Assembly: GCA_910577015.1 (NCBI GenBank)
Contig: CAJTKU010000025.1
Location: 1-31,503 of the forward strand
DNA length: 31,503 nucleotides
Direction of reading: 5' to 3'
From: an uncultured Lachnospiraceae bacterium
GTDB lineage: Bacteria > Bacillota > Clostridia > Lachnospirales > Lachnospiraceae
Of the stretch, positions 7,084-14,916 are shown one piece after another (the first letter of the stretch is position 1; the number at the start of each line of letters is the position of its first letter). Below the pieces are notes generated by a model, which made no database searches, was not told the origin of the DNA, and saw only the letters and a program-made list of their open reading frames with translations. A program made the translations under genes and the position numbers.

Positions 7084-8565
7084 TCAGTCCTGCTGCTTTT
7101 CCAAAGCCTCTTCAATAGCAGCAATGACAGTCTTTAAAGCCTTTATCCTGGCGTACTTTTTGTCCACCGACTCCAGAATATGCCAGGGCGCATAGGTCGT
7201 GCTGGTCTTTTGCAGCATTTCATTGACGGCCTCTTCATAGGCGTCCCATTTTTCCCTGTTGCGCCAGTCTTCCTCCGTTATCTTCCATCGTTTTTCCGGC
7301 GTATTCTGCCTGTCTTCAAAGCGTGCAAGCTGCGTATCCTTGTCAATCTGCACCCAGAACTTAATGATGACGGCTCCCCACTTTGCAAGCTCCTCTTCAA
7401 ACTCATTGATTTCATTGTAAGCACGCTGCCAGTCGTTGGCGCTGCAAAAACCCTCCAGCCGTTCCACCATGACCCTGCCGTACCAGGTACGGTCAAAAAT
7501 AGCTATATGCCCTGTCTTCGGAAGCCTGTTCCAGAAACGCCACAGATAATGCCTTGCTTTTTCATGGGGCTCCGGGCTTGCTATCGGATGCACCTCATAT
7601 CCCCTCGGGTCCAATGCACCGGCAATCCTTTTGATGTTGCCCCCCTTGCCTGCCGCGTCCCATCCCTCGTATGCTATAATAACCGGCACTTTTTTACGGT
7701 ACAGCCGGTAATGCAGGGCGTTTAACTTATCCTGCAGGAGATGTAGTTCTTCCCTGTACTCTTTCTCCTCTATGGATTTGTCCAGCGGAATCTCCGCAAG
7801 TTTCGGCATTTTCACCAGTGGAAATACATTCTGTAAAAGGGGTACTGCCAGGCTTTCGTTCTGCAGGGCGACATCGATGCCGCTGCACAAAGTTTCCAAA
7901 ACCTGAAGCTCCGCCCACTTTCTGTCCTTTGCATCTACAATATACCACGGGGCGCCCGAAACATTGGTATCGGACAGATACTTGTCAAATACCTCCAGAT
8001 ATTTGTCATAGTGTTTGTTCTGCCATTTGTCATGTTCGCTGACGCGCCATGCCGTATCTTTATTTTCCTCCAGTTCTTTGAGACGCTTTTTTTGTTCCTT
8101 CCGGGAGATGTCAAAGAAAAACTTTAGCACCAGATAACCGTTGTCCGTAAGCTGCCTTTCAAACCGCTTTATGCTGCCCGTCCTCTCTTCATACTGTTCT
8201 TTCGTCAATTCTCCCCTGATACGCTTTCCGATAACCTCATCCGCCCACCCGGAATCCAGAAAAACAAATTTGCCGGCTTCCGGTATCCTGACAAAATAGC
8301 GGTACAAAAACGGTTTGCGCCTTTCTTCCTCCGTCGGTTCACTCATGGTCGCCACCTGGAAAAACCTTGGGTCGATGTTTCGGATAATGCTTCCAATGGT
8401 GCTGCCTTTTCCTGCCGCTCCCCATCCTTCCATTAAAACAATAACCGGCAGTTTGTGCTCCTTAATCTGCATCTGCAAAACCGCCAGCCGGTTTCTTGCC
8501 GCCTCCAGCCGCTTTTTCAACTCCTCCGGCTGTGGTTTCTCCTGCGATACCCTGTTTTTAATCAT
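7084..8565 (-). CDS. pap: Polyphosphate:AMP phosphotransferase (two-domain PPK2, class II)
   Basis: This enzyme transfers phosphate from polyphosphate to AMP, giving ADP. Two tandem PPK2 domains are visible. Each has a P-loop: EGWGAAGKGS near residues 48-57 and EGWDAAGKGG near 302-311. The second domain keeps the lid/Walker B stretch IFDRTWYGRVMVER at about 358-371. In the first domain the equivalent is FLDSGWADEVIGKR, lacking the Asp-Arg pair, so it is probably non-catalytic, as usual for class II enzymes with one degenerate half. The start at 8565 is preferred because AGGAG is 7 nt before it but only 1 nt before the ATG at 8571. It lies 33 bp after the GH18 gene and is probably co-transcribed with it. 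Confidence 0.92.
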   Translation of the reverse strand: MIKNRVSQEKPQPEELKKRLEAARNRLAVLQMQIKEHKLPVIVLMEGWGAAGKGSTIGSIIRNIDPRFFQVATMSEPTEEERRKPFLYRYFVRIPEAGKFVFLDSGWADEVIGKRIRGELTKEQYEERTGSIKRFERQLTDNGYLVLKFFFDISRKEQKKRLKELEENKDTAWRVSEHDKWQNKHYDKYLEVFDKYLSDTNVSGAPWYIVDAKDRKWAELQVLETLCSGIDVALQNESLAVPLLQNVFPLVKMPKLAEIPLDKSIEEKEYREELHLLQDKLNALHYRLYRKKVPVIIAYEGWDAAGKGGNIKRIAGALDPRGYEVHPIASPEPHEKARHYLWRFWNRLPKTGHIAIFDRTWYGRVMVERLEGFCSANDWQRAYNEINEFEEELAKWGAVIIKFWVQIDKDTQLARFEDRQNTPEKRWKITEEDWRNREKWDAYEEAVNEMLQKTSTTYAPWHILESVDKKYARIKALKTVIAAIEEALEKQQD

Positions 8566-8598
8566 ACGCATTCTCCTTTCATCCTGTTTGCAACAATA

Positions 8599-9984
8599 TC
8601 ATTGCCCTTTTAAGATTTCCTCCGCAATTGCCGTGTGAAGGCTTTTTTCCCTGTCCTTCGTATCCTGTGTGATTTCCCAAATCATCACGCCGCCTAAATT
8701 ATCCACAGCGTACCGGGTCTTTTGCTGAATCGTATCCACTCCGTTGTACCAGACATCCATGCCGTTATAGGAAACATTGTCGCTCTTCCATGCGTCCGGC
8801 GCCGCTGAAAGGATATCCCCGTAAGCGGCCCAGCTGGGGCGGGCATAAAACGGCACACCCAGTATGACCTTTTCAGCCGGAAGCCCTCTTACATCTTTCC
8901 AGTATGTGGCTGAATTAACGGCAAAATCATAAGAAGAATGGCGTTCACCGTCACCGCCGTCATAGGCCATCACGTGTATCCAGTCCACCGCCTCCAGAAC
9001 CTTATCGCTGTGCGCTGCCGCATCATAATATATATTCCCGTCAGCCGTTGCGCCGCTTAACACGGCGCTGGTAAGCACTTTGTCCCTTTCATGGAGTTCT
9101 TTGGCCAGCGCAAGCATGGTTGCCTCATACTGTCCAGCCGATGCGCCGTCCACCCTGGGATGCTCCCAGTCCATGTCTATGCCGTCAAAACCGTATTCCT
9201 CGCACATATCTATTATCGCCTTTACAAAGGATGCCCGTTTTTCCTCTGATTCCGTCGCAGAAACGAAAGTAGCCTCCAAAGGCGTGTCATTATAACTCCA
9301 TCCCCCTACTGCAAGCAGGACTTTCCTTCCGGCATCATGGGCGTCCTTGATGATTTTTTTCGCGGTTTCCGGTTCATCCAGCGGACGAAGCCCGCCTTCG
9401 GCAGTGGGGATTGCAAACGCGTACACAACATGTGTAATGACATCATACCGGATATTTTTTGCTTCTCCCGGTTTCCACGAAGGGAAATAACCCACTACCT
9501 TAATATCTCCCAAATCAATAGGCTCCGCCTTTTTTTCGCCCGCATCTTCTTCTGCCGCGCTCATATCCGGCAGGGCAACGGGGGACTCCAGGGTATCCTC
9601 CCATACATCTGCCTGTCCGGGCGTTTCTCCCTGCGTCCACCATTTTGCACGGTAAATGCGGTTCTGGTAAACAATCTTCTCTCCGCCGTTGTAAACGGTT
9701 TCCGCATTCCATTCGGGATAAGCAGACTGCACAGCAGATTCCGGCGTATCTTCCCCGGCAGCAGACGCATCGGTTTCGGGTGTGTCTGTTTCTGTTTCCA
9801 CAGTTGTTTCTTCCGTTGTCTCCCTCGTGCTGTCTTCGGAAACATCCTTCCTCTGGGAAACTGCATTATCCGTCCCTTCCCCCGTTGAAGCCTTCGGTAA
9901 TGTGAAACACAATGTCACAGCCGCACCTGCCGCCGCTCCCAGCACAAATCCCAGTATTAACAGCCAAATTGCTTTTTTTCCCAT
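8599..9984 (-). CDS. Membrane-anchored GH18 hydrolase with chitin-binding module
   Basis: This is a 461-residue protein with an uncleaved N-terminal anchor (KAIWLLILGFVLGAAAGAAV), a Thr/Glu-rich linker at about 33-88, and a CBM5/12-like module at about 90-130 (YPEWNAETVYNGGEKIVYQN, then AKWWTQGETPG). A GH18 barrel starts near 163 (VVGYFPSWKPGE). The family's DxxDxDxE active site is DGIDMDWE at 267-274 with the catalytic acid Glu274, and VGGWS near 227 is the second GH18 motif. It should cleave beta-1,4-linked GlcNAc polymers, either chitin or peptidoglycan-related glycans, outside the membrane. GAGGAGG precedes the ATG. It begins the transcript that continues into pap, nth and the GNAT gene. 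Confidence 0.9.
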   Translation of the reverse strand: MGKKAIWLLILGFVLGAAAGAAVTLCFTLPKASTGEGTDNAVSQRKDVSEDSTRETTEETTVETETDTPETDASAAGEDTPESAVQSAYPEWNAETVYNGGEKIVYQNRIYRAKWWTQGETPGQADVWEDTLESPVALPDMSAAEEDAGEKKAEPIDLGDIKVVGYFPSWKPGEAKNIRYDVITHVVYAFAIPTAEGGLRPLDEPETAKKIIKDAHDAGRKVLLAVGGWSYNDTPLEATFVSATESEEKRASFVKAIIDMCEEYGFDGIDMDWEHPRVDGASAGQYEATMLALAKELHERDKVLTSAVLSGATADGNIYYDAAAHSDKVLEAVDWIHVMAYDGGDGERHSSYDFAVNSATYWKDVRGLPAEKVILGVPFYARPSWAAYGDILSAAPDAWKSDNVSYNGMDVWYNGVDTIQQKTRYAVDNLGGVMIWEITQDTKDREKSLHTAIAEEILKGQ

Positions 9985-10029
9985 GTATTCCTCCTCGTTA
10001 CAGCGGGATTTCCCTATCGTCTTTTATGG

Positions 10030-10066
10030 AAAAAAGCATCCTGCGCCAACATATCGGGATGCTTTT
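10030..10066 (-). terminator. Rho-independent terminator after the hybrid kinase gene
   Basis: AAAAGCATCC (10032-10041) pairs with GGATGCTTTT (10057-10066) around a 15-nt loop, and on the minus strand the stem runs into a T-run (GCTTTTTTCC). It begins 15 bp beyond the stop at 10081, separating the kinase from the GH18 operon. Confidence 0.85.
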
Positions 10067-10080
10067 CCTGTCTGTCATTA

Positions 10081-12624
10081 TCACTGTAAATATTTCTGTA
10101 AAATCCGCATACATTCCTTGATGTCAATCGGTTTCGGAATATGCGCCACCATACCGCATTCCAGACAATGCTGGGCATCGTCGGAAAAAGCGTCTGCGGT
10201 CATGGCAATAATGGGCAAATCTTTATCCGGCCTATCCAGCGCCTTGATAGCCAGCGTTGCGTCATAACCGTTCATAACAGGCATACGGATATCCATCAAT
10301 ATGGCATCATAATACCCGACTTCTGATTTTTCAAACATTTCCAGACACTCCTGCCCGTTTTCTGCCCTTTCCAGTTCCAGTCCTACGGACGAAAGGATTT
10401 CATATGCAACTTCCCAGTTAAGGTCCATATCCTCCGCTATAAGGATATGCCTGCCTGTAAAATCCACTTCCTGCACGCCATGAAATTCTTCCTGTAACTT
10501 ATGTCCGTCCTCATATTGTTTGAGACGTTCATATAAGGTGGATTTAAACAACGGCTTGGCAATAAAGCCCTCTATAGTCTCTGAACTTGCATCCTCTTCG
10601 ATATCAATCCAGTCATAAGCCGATATCAGGAAAACCGGAATTTCCGTTCCTACCCGTTTCCTAATCTCACGGATAGTCTGCATACCGTCCATCTTAGGCA
10701 TTTTCCAGTCTATCAGAACAAAATGATAATCGTCTCCCTTTTTATGCCTCTCTTCCACCATCTCTACGGCTTCCATGCCATCCAGTGTCCACTCTGCCTG
10801 CAAGCCGAGTTCCCTTAGATTTTCCACAGCGCCCAGACATAACGGCTCATTGTCATCCACTACCAGCACATTCCATGGCGGCAGGGTCATTTCTTCTTCT
10901 TTTTCATTGACCTTTTTCAAATCCAGGATAATATGGAAGTCACTGCCTTTCCCTTGTTCACTGTGCAGTTCGATGCTTCCTCCCATCAAATCCACAATAC
11001 TCTTGGTGATGGCCATACCCAGTCCGGTTCCGGTAATATGGGATACCTGCTCGTTCTCTTCCCGTGTAAAGGTTTCAAATATTTTCTTCTGGAACTCGGG
11101 AGACATACCGATTCCTGTATCCACCACGCGGATATGCGTTCGTACATACTCCTCCCCGCGAGGCGAATCTTCCTGGAACATGTATATGTCAATCCTTCCC
11201 CCTTCAGGGGTAAATTTCACCGCGTTCGACAAAAGATTAAGCAATATCTGATTGAGGCGCACGCCGTCGCAGTACACCCTTTCATATGTAATCTGCTGGA
11301 TAAAAATGTCAAAAAACTGCTTGCCCGCCTTTACCTGAGGCTGCATAATGTTTACAATGTCATCTATGGCATCCCGAAGCGACATGGGAATAATGTTTAA
11401 CGTCACTTTGCCGCTTTCAATTTTGGACATATCCAATACATCGTTGATTAATCCCAGTAAATGCTTGCTGGAAAGCTTGATTTTCTGCAGACAGTTATCC
11501 AGTTTGATGGAATCATCCATGCTCTTTATAGCTATTTCCGTCATCCCGATAATGGCATTCATAGGCGTCCTGATATCGTGGCTCATGCTGGAAAGGAACT
11601 CGCTCTTTGCCTTATTTGCGCGCAACGCCTCCTGCCTTGCTGCATTCAGTTCAGCCATCTGCTGCTGTGAAAGCTTATAATATACTATAAAAATTAATAA
11701 CATGGACAATAAAATAACCAACGAAGAAGTAACCATGACGCCAAGGCGGAATGCATCCAGTTCCTTAACCGCTTCATCCAATGCACTGTCAGGCATAATC
11801 GTAACCAGATACCATCCTATATCATCGGAAATCGGGGAACAGTAAATCTGTCTTTTTTCTCCCTCCGTTATAATGACCTCTGCATAATCCTCGCCTGCTG
11901 CCATCGCTTCTTTTAGTTCACTGACATAATCCTTACCCGTTTTTCCTTCAAAATCAGATACTATCCTCTCAAGACGGGAAAAATAATTCTCTACAAACGC
12001 GTCTCCGTTTCTGATAATAAAGTTTCCTTCGCCATCTATCACATGGGTATACAGCATGGTGCTGTCTTCATTTAAAAACATGGCCTGATTCAGATAATCC
12101 ATGGGAATCCCAATCAAAAGGGCGTCACTATACTCCCCGTCTTCCATCTGATATGCAGCAGCCTTACCTAATATCAGTACTTTCTCATCGTCTTGATAGA
12201 CGCCTCTCGTCACCAGATTACCGCTTTCCTGCAGCATTTTCCTGATATCAATATTTTCTACCAGTTCCGGTTTTTCCCCATACAAGGTTTCCATTGTACC
12301 TTCTGTCCTGTAAAGCACCAGACTGGAAAAATTCCTTACTTCCGCACTTATTTTTAACTGTTCCATAATTTCATCCGTGTGCTCTGATGTGGGAGGAGTG
12401 CGGCTGATAATGGATTCCACCTGTTCCATACGAAGTTTGATAATGGTATCAAACTTTTGCTGTAACTGCACATTCATCTCACTCATATAGATATCACTGA
12501 CTTCGACAATCGTCTTTTCCGTCCTGTTGGACATAAATAAAGTCAGCCAGACAAAAACCGCCACACAGATAAGCATCATTCCGGCAAAAACACCATTAAA
12601 CAGATATTTTCTCTTCTTATCCAT
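10081..12624 (-). CDS. Membrane hybrid sensor histidine kinase with two receiver domains
   Basis: This is an 847-residue phosphorelay protein. Transmembrane segment 1 is at about 10-31, an extracellular sensor at about 32-290 with Cache-like character (WYLVTIMPDSALDEAV near its end), and transmembrane segment 2 at about 293-316. HisKA carries the phosphorylated His349 in SSMSHDIRTPMNAIIG. The ATPase has the N-box (LLNLLSNAVKFTPEGG near 461-476), DTGIGM near 502 and GTGLGMA near 532. Receiver 1 starts at VLVVDDNE (about 586) with Asp639 in LIDWKMP. Receiver 2 starts near 726 with HILIAEDMD and Asp778 in LMDIRMP. No C-terminal Hpt is fused. GAGGAG precedes the ATG. It follows the chemosensory operon terminator, and a repeat element carrying a candidate promoter sits just upstream. 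Confidence 0.93.
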   Translation of the reverse strand: MDKKRKYLFNGVFAGMMLICVAVFVWLTLFMSNRTEKTIVEVSDIYMSEMNVQLQQKFDTIIKLRMEQVESIISRTPPTSEHTDEIMEQLKISAEVRNFSSLVLYRTEGTMETLYGEKPELVENIDIRKMLQESGNLVTRGVYQDDEKVLILGKAAAYQMEDGEYSDALLIGIPMDYLNQAMFLNEDSTMLYTHVIDGEGNFIIRNGDAFVENYFSRLERIVSDFEGKTGKDYVSELKEAMAAGEDYAEVIITEGEKRQIYCSPISDDIGWYLVTIMPDSALDEAVKELDAFRLGVMVTSSLVILLSMLLIFIVYYKLSQQQMAELNAARQEALRANKAKSEFLSSMSHDIRTPMNAIIGMTEIAIKSMDDSIKLDNCLQKIKLSSKHLLGLINDVLDMSKIESGKVTLNIIPMSLRDAIDDIVNIMQPQVKAGKQFFDIFIQQITYERVYCDGVRLNQILLNLLSNAVKFTPEGGRIDIYMFQEDSPRGEEYVRTHIRVVDTGIGMSPEFQKKIFETFTREENEQVSHITGTGLGMAITKSIVDLMGGSIELHSEQGKGSDFHIILDLKKVNEKEEEMTLPPWNVLVVDDNEPLCLGAVENLRELGLQAEWTLDGMEAVEMVEERHKKGDDYHFVLIDWKMPKMDGMQTIREIRKRVGTEIPVFLISAYDWIDIEEDASSETIEGFIAKPLFKSTLYERLKQYEDGHKLQEEFHGVQEVDFTGRHILIAEDMDLNWEVAYEILSSVGLELERAENGQECLEMFEKSEVGYYDAILMDIRMPVMNGYDATLAIKALDRPDKDLPIIAMTADAFSDDAQHCLECGMVAHIPKPIDIKECMRILQKYLQ

Positions 12625-12656
12625 TGTTTGCTCCTCTTTTCAAATCCAGTATGGAT

Positions 12657-12805
12657 GGCAGTGCAAATTTGAAAAACCTCCGGTTTTCCAAATCACGGGC
12701 ATTCGCCCTATCAAAATGCAAAGAGCAAAAATCGTCAGCAAGCTGCCGTTTTTGCTCTTTGCATTTTGGCACTGCTCATTGCTTACGTGGACATTATAAC
12801 ATACA
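12657..12805 (-). repeat. Multi-stem repeat element with embedded promoter (family 2, copy 1)
   Basis: This ~149-bp element recurs at 30166-30314. The closing stem is GCAGTGC (12658-12664) with GCACTGC (12769-12775). Inside it are three hairpins: one around GGTTTTCC at about 12668-12692; GGGC-attc-GCCC (12697-12708); and a perfect 19-bp stem, 12713-12731 with 12749-12767, whose loop carries CAGCAAGCTG. The conserved right tail TCATTGCTTACGTGG plus ACATTATA continues to CATAC. Its left edge is 33 bp from the hybrid kinase ATG. Between copies, loops and single strands are nearly identical while the stems change. Confidence 0.85.
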
Positions 12806-12821
12806 GTGGCTTTATCCGCAA
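12793..12821 (-). promoter_or_regulatory. Extended -10 promoter at the end of family 2 copy 1, facing the hybrid kinase
   Basis: On the minus strand TATGT-TATAAT gives a perfect -10 (12798-12793) with the TGn extension, and TTGCGG (12821-12816) lies 17 bp upstream as a weak -35. Transcription would start near 12786 and pass through the structured element into the kinase gene at 12624, giving a structured leader of about 160 nt. Confidence 0.6.
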
Positions 12822-12825
12822 ATAG

Positions 12826-12859
12826 AAAAAGCACGGAAGCTTCTGCTTCCGTGCTTTTT
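12826..12859 (-). terminator. Strong rho-independent terminator ending the chemosensory operon
   Basis: A perfect 15-bp stem, AAAAAGCACGGAAGC (12826-12840) with GCTTCCGTGCTTTTT (12845-12859), encloses the 4-nt loop TTCT. It starts 11 bp beyond the MCP stop codon at 12870. On the minus strand the U-run TTTTTCTATTT follows. The symmetry means it could also work on the plus strand. Confidence 0.93.
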
Positions 12860-12869
12860 ATGCTATATA

Positions 12870-14330
12870 TTAGTATTTGCCAAAACCGTCCCCAAGGGAG
12901 ATAACCTGTTCGTTCATGTTGGAAGCAGGAGCCGGAGAAGATGACGGCCTGTATGTGGAACTTCCATTGCCCAGATTGTAGATGGAAAGCATCTCACGCA
13001 TCCTGGACGCCTGGTTGGAAAGTTCTTCGCTGGCTGCCGCACACTGCTCACTGGTAGCAGAATTGGTCTGCACAACCTGGGATACCTGTGAAATAGCCTG
13101 CTCAATCTGTGCCACTGCAGTTGCCTGATAGTTGGAGGACTCTGCAATGCCATTGATGATAACTTCGCTCTCCTGTACAACATTGGCAATTGCTTCCATA
13201 GCCTGTGCCGTTGTATCTGCAATCTTGGAACCGGAATTTACTCTTTCAATAGAATCTTCAATCAGTTCAGCCGTTTCTGCCGCTGCTGCCGCACTCTTGG
13301 CAGCAAGGCTTCTTACTTCTTCTGCAACTACTGCAAAGCCTTTACCTGCTTCGCCTGCCCTTGCAGCTTCTACTGCTGCGTTCAGTGCAAGAATGTTGGT
13401 CTGGAATGCAATGTCGTCAATTACCTTGATAATCTTGGAAATGCTTTCAGATGCTTTGTTGATGCCCTGCATAGCTGTCATCATATCCTGCATCTGCTTG
13501 TTGCCTCTCTTCACATCATCAATAGCCTTCACAACAAGGTTTGCGGCATGATTTGCCTCTTCTGCATTTTGTTTGGTCTTCTCAGCAATCTCATCGATAG
13601 AAGAAGTAATCTCTTCAATCGCACTTGCCTGCTCTGTGGAGCCCTGTGCCAATGCCTGGCTTGCGCTTGCCACCTGGGAAGAACTGATGGTAACCTGGGA
13701 ACCTGCGTCACTGATATTGGAAAGAGCATTCAGGTTGTCGTCTACCAGTTTCTTTAATGCATTGCCCAGCATATCTTCCGCAGATTTCGGATTTACCGTA
13801 ACGGTCAGATTACCGTTTGAAACTTCTTCCGCAATCTGGGACTGGTATTTAATATTCTCGATTACTTCCGTATATTTGTCTACCAGTTCGCCAAACTCAT
13901 CATTGTTGTATTTAACCATCTGGATGTCAACGTGTCCCAGGGCAATTTCAGTTGCTGCCTTGGACAACTGTGTAACCGCCTTTTCGATTGCCTTTATCAG
14001 GGAAAGGGCAATGAAAACGGAAATCAGAACAGATACTACTATCAGTCCCAAACTGATATAGTTAGAGATTTGCGACGATTTCATTATGGTCGTCATATGC
14101 TCTGTTTTCGTATCTGTAATGGTGTCAATAAGAATCTGGGCTTTTGCTTCATCTGCGCCAATGTCTTCCATGGTCTGTTTAATGACCACAAACTCATCTT
14201 CCTGCATGTCAATGATATTGTTGGTAATGGAACGTACCGAAGAAATTCCCAACACAACATTAATAATTGCAAGAATAATAGGAATGGTAAAACCAATAAT
14301 CATTTTTGTTTTCATCTTCATGTCTTTCAT
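12870..14330 (-). CDS. Methyl-accepting chemotaxis protein with very small extracellular loop
   Basis: This is a chemoreceptor that controls CheA. With the chosen start it has transmembrane segment 1 at about 9-29, an external loop of only about 60 residues, transmembrane segment 2 at about 91-111, a HAMP region to about 165, then a long coiled coil. The signalling tip is QTNILALNAAVEAARAGEAG followed by FAVVAEEVRSLA, the universally conserved CheA/CheW-binding hairpin. The C-terminus is a Ser/Pro-rich tail ending GDGFGKY with no CheR-docking pentapeptide. The start at 14330 follows GAGAGG at 9 nt and avoids overlapping the cheW stop; the ATG at 14360 would add ten residues. It is the last gene of the operon, before a strong terminator. 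Confidence 0.92.
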   Translation of the reverse strand: MKDMKMKTKMIIGFTIPIILAIINVVLGISSVRSITNNIIDMQEDEFVVIKQTMEDIGADEAKAQILIDTITDTKTEHMTTIMKSSQISNYISLGLIVVSVLISVFIALSLIKAIEKAVTQLSKAATEIALGHVDIQMVKYNNDEFGELVDKYTEVIENIKYQSQIAEEVSNGNLTVTVNPKSAEDMLGNALKKLVDDNLNALSNISDAGSQVTISSSQVASASQALAQGSTEQASAIEEITSSIDEIAEKTKQNAEEANHAANLVVKAIDDVKRGNKQMQDMMTAMQGINKASESISKIIKVIDDIAFQTNILALNAAVEAARAGEAGKGFAVVAEEVRSLAAKSAAAAAETAELIEDSIERVNSGSKIADTTAQAMEAIANVVQESEVIINGIAESSNYQATAVAQIEQAISQVSQVVQTNSATSEQCAAASEELSNQASRMREMLSIYNLGNGSSTYRPSSSPAPASNMNEQVISLGDGFGKY

Positions 14331-14343
14331 ATCTCTATACCTC

Positions 14344-14889
14344 TCATTCTTCCTCAACATTCATATCATTCACCTGTTCAGCAACCGACAAATCTTCGTC
14401 ATTTAACAGCTTATCAGGGTCCAACAACAGTTTCACGGCATCTCCTACCTTACCGATACCATACACATATTTTTGCTGTGCCTTATCGACGCGTCCGATG
14501 GTTGGCGGCGGCAATATGTTTTCTTCTTTGATTTCCACTACTTCTGCAATCTTTTCCACAATCAATCCTACTACTGTGGACTTTACGTTAATCACTATGA
14601 TGCAGGTCCTGTCATTATATTCAAACGGTTCCTGCTTGAACCTGAGCCTGACGTCAATGACGGGAATCACCTTTCCCCTCAGGTTAATCAGACCCTTAAT
14701 GTAATCCTCCGTTTCGGGAATCGCGGTAATCGCCTGAAATTGGATAATCTCATTTACATACTGGATTTTCAGCCCGAAATATTCATTGCCGGATTTAAAG
14801 GTCATATACTTGCCTTTTTGTGCGTCATGCTCACTGGATGCGGCTTTGGGTTCTTCAATCCGCTTCATCAATTCGCTCGTTTCACCCAT
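14344..14889 (-). CDS. cheW: Chemotaxis coupling protein CheW
   Basis: This adaptor links receptors to CheA. It is 181 residues with a charged N-terminal extension of about 27 residues before the CheW fold. Conserved landmarks are FGLKIQYVNEIIQFQAITAIP, YIKGLINLRGKVIPVIDVRLRF (the signature NLRG..PV.D) and VGLIVEKIAEVVEI. It lies 27 bp after cheA and just before the receptor gene. An AAAGGA is present upstream of the ATG but at longer than ideal spacing. Confidence 0.95.
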   Translation of the reverse strand: MGETSELMKRIEEPKAASSEHDAQKGKYMTFKSGNEYFGLKIQYVNEIIQFQAITAIPETEDYIKGLINLRGKVIPVIDVRLRFKQEPFEYNDRTCIIVINVKSTVVGLIVEKIAEVVEIKEENILPPPTIGRVDKAQQKYVYGIGKVGDAVKLLLDPDKLLNDEDLSVAEQVNDMNVEEE

Positions 14890-14916
14890 ATGGATATACC
14901 AATCCTTTCTTTAAGT

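Noticed and set aside
12657..12805. Insertion sequence or transposase remnant as the source of the repeat
   Set aside because: No coding remnant, terminal inverted repeats of transposase type or target duplication were seen; the block is too short and folded. A non-autonomous mobile origin is not excluded.
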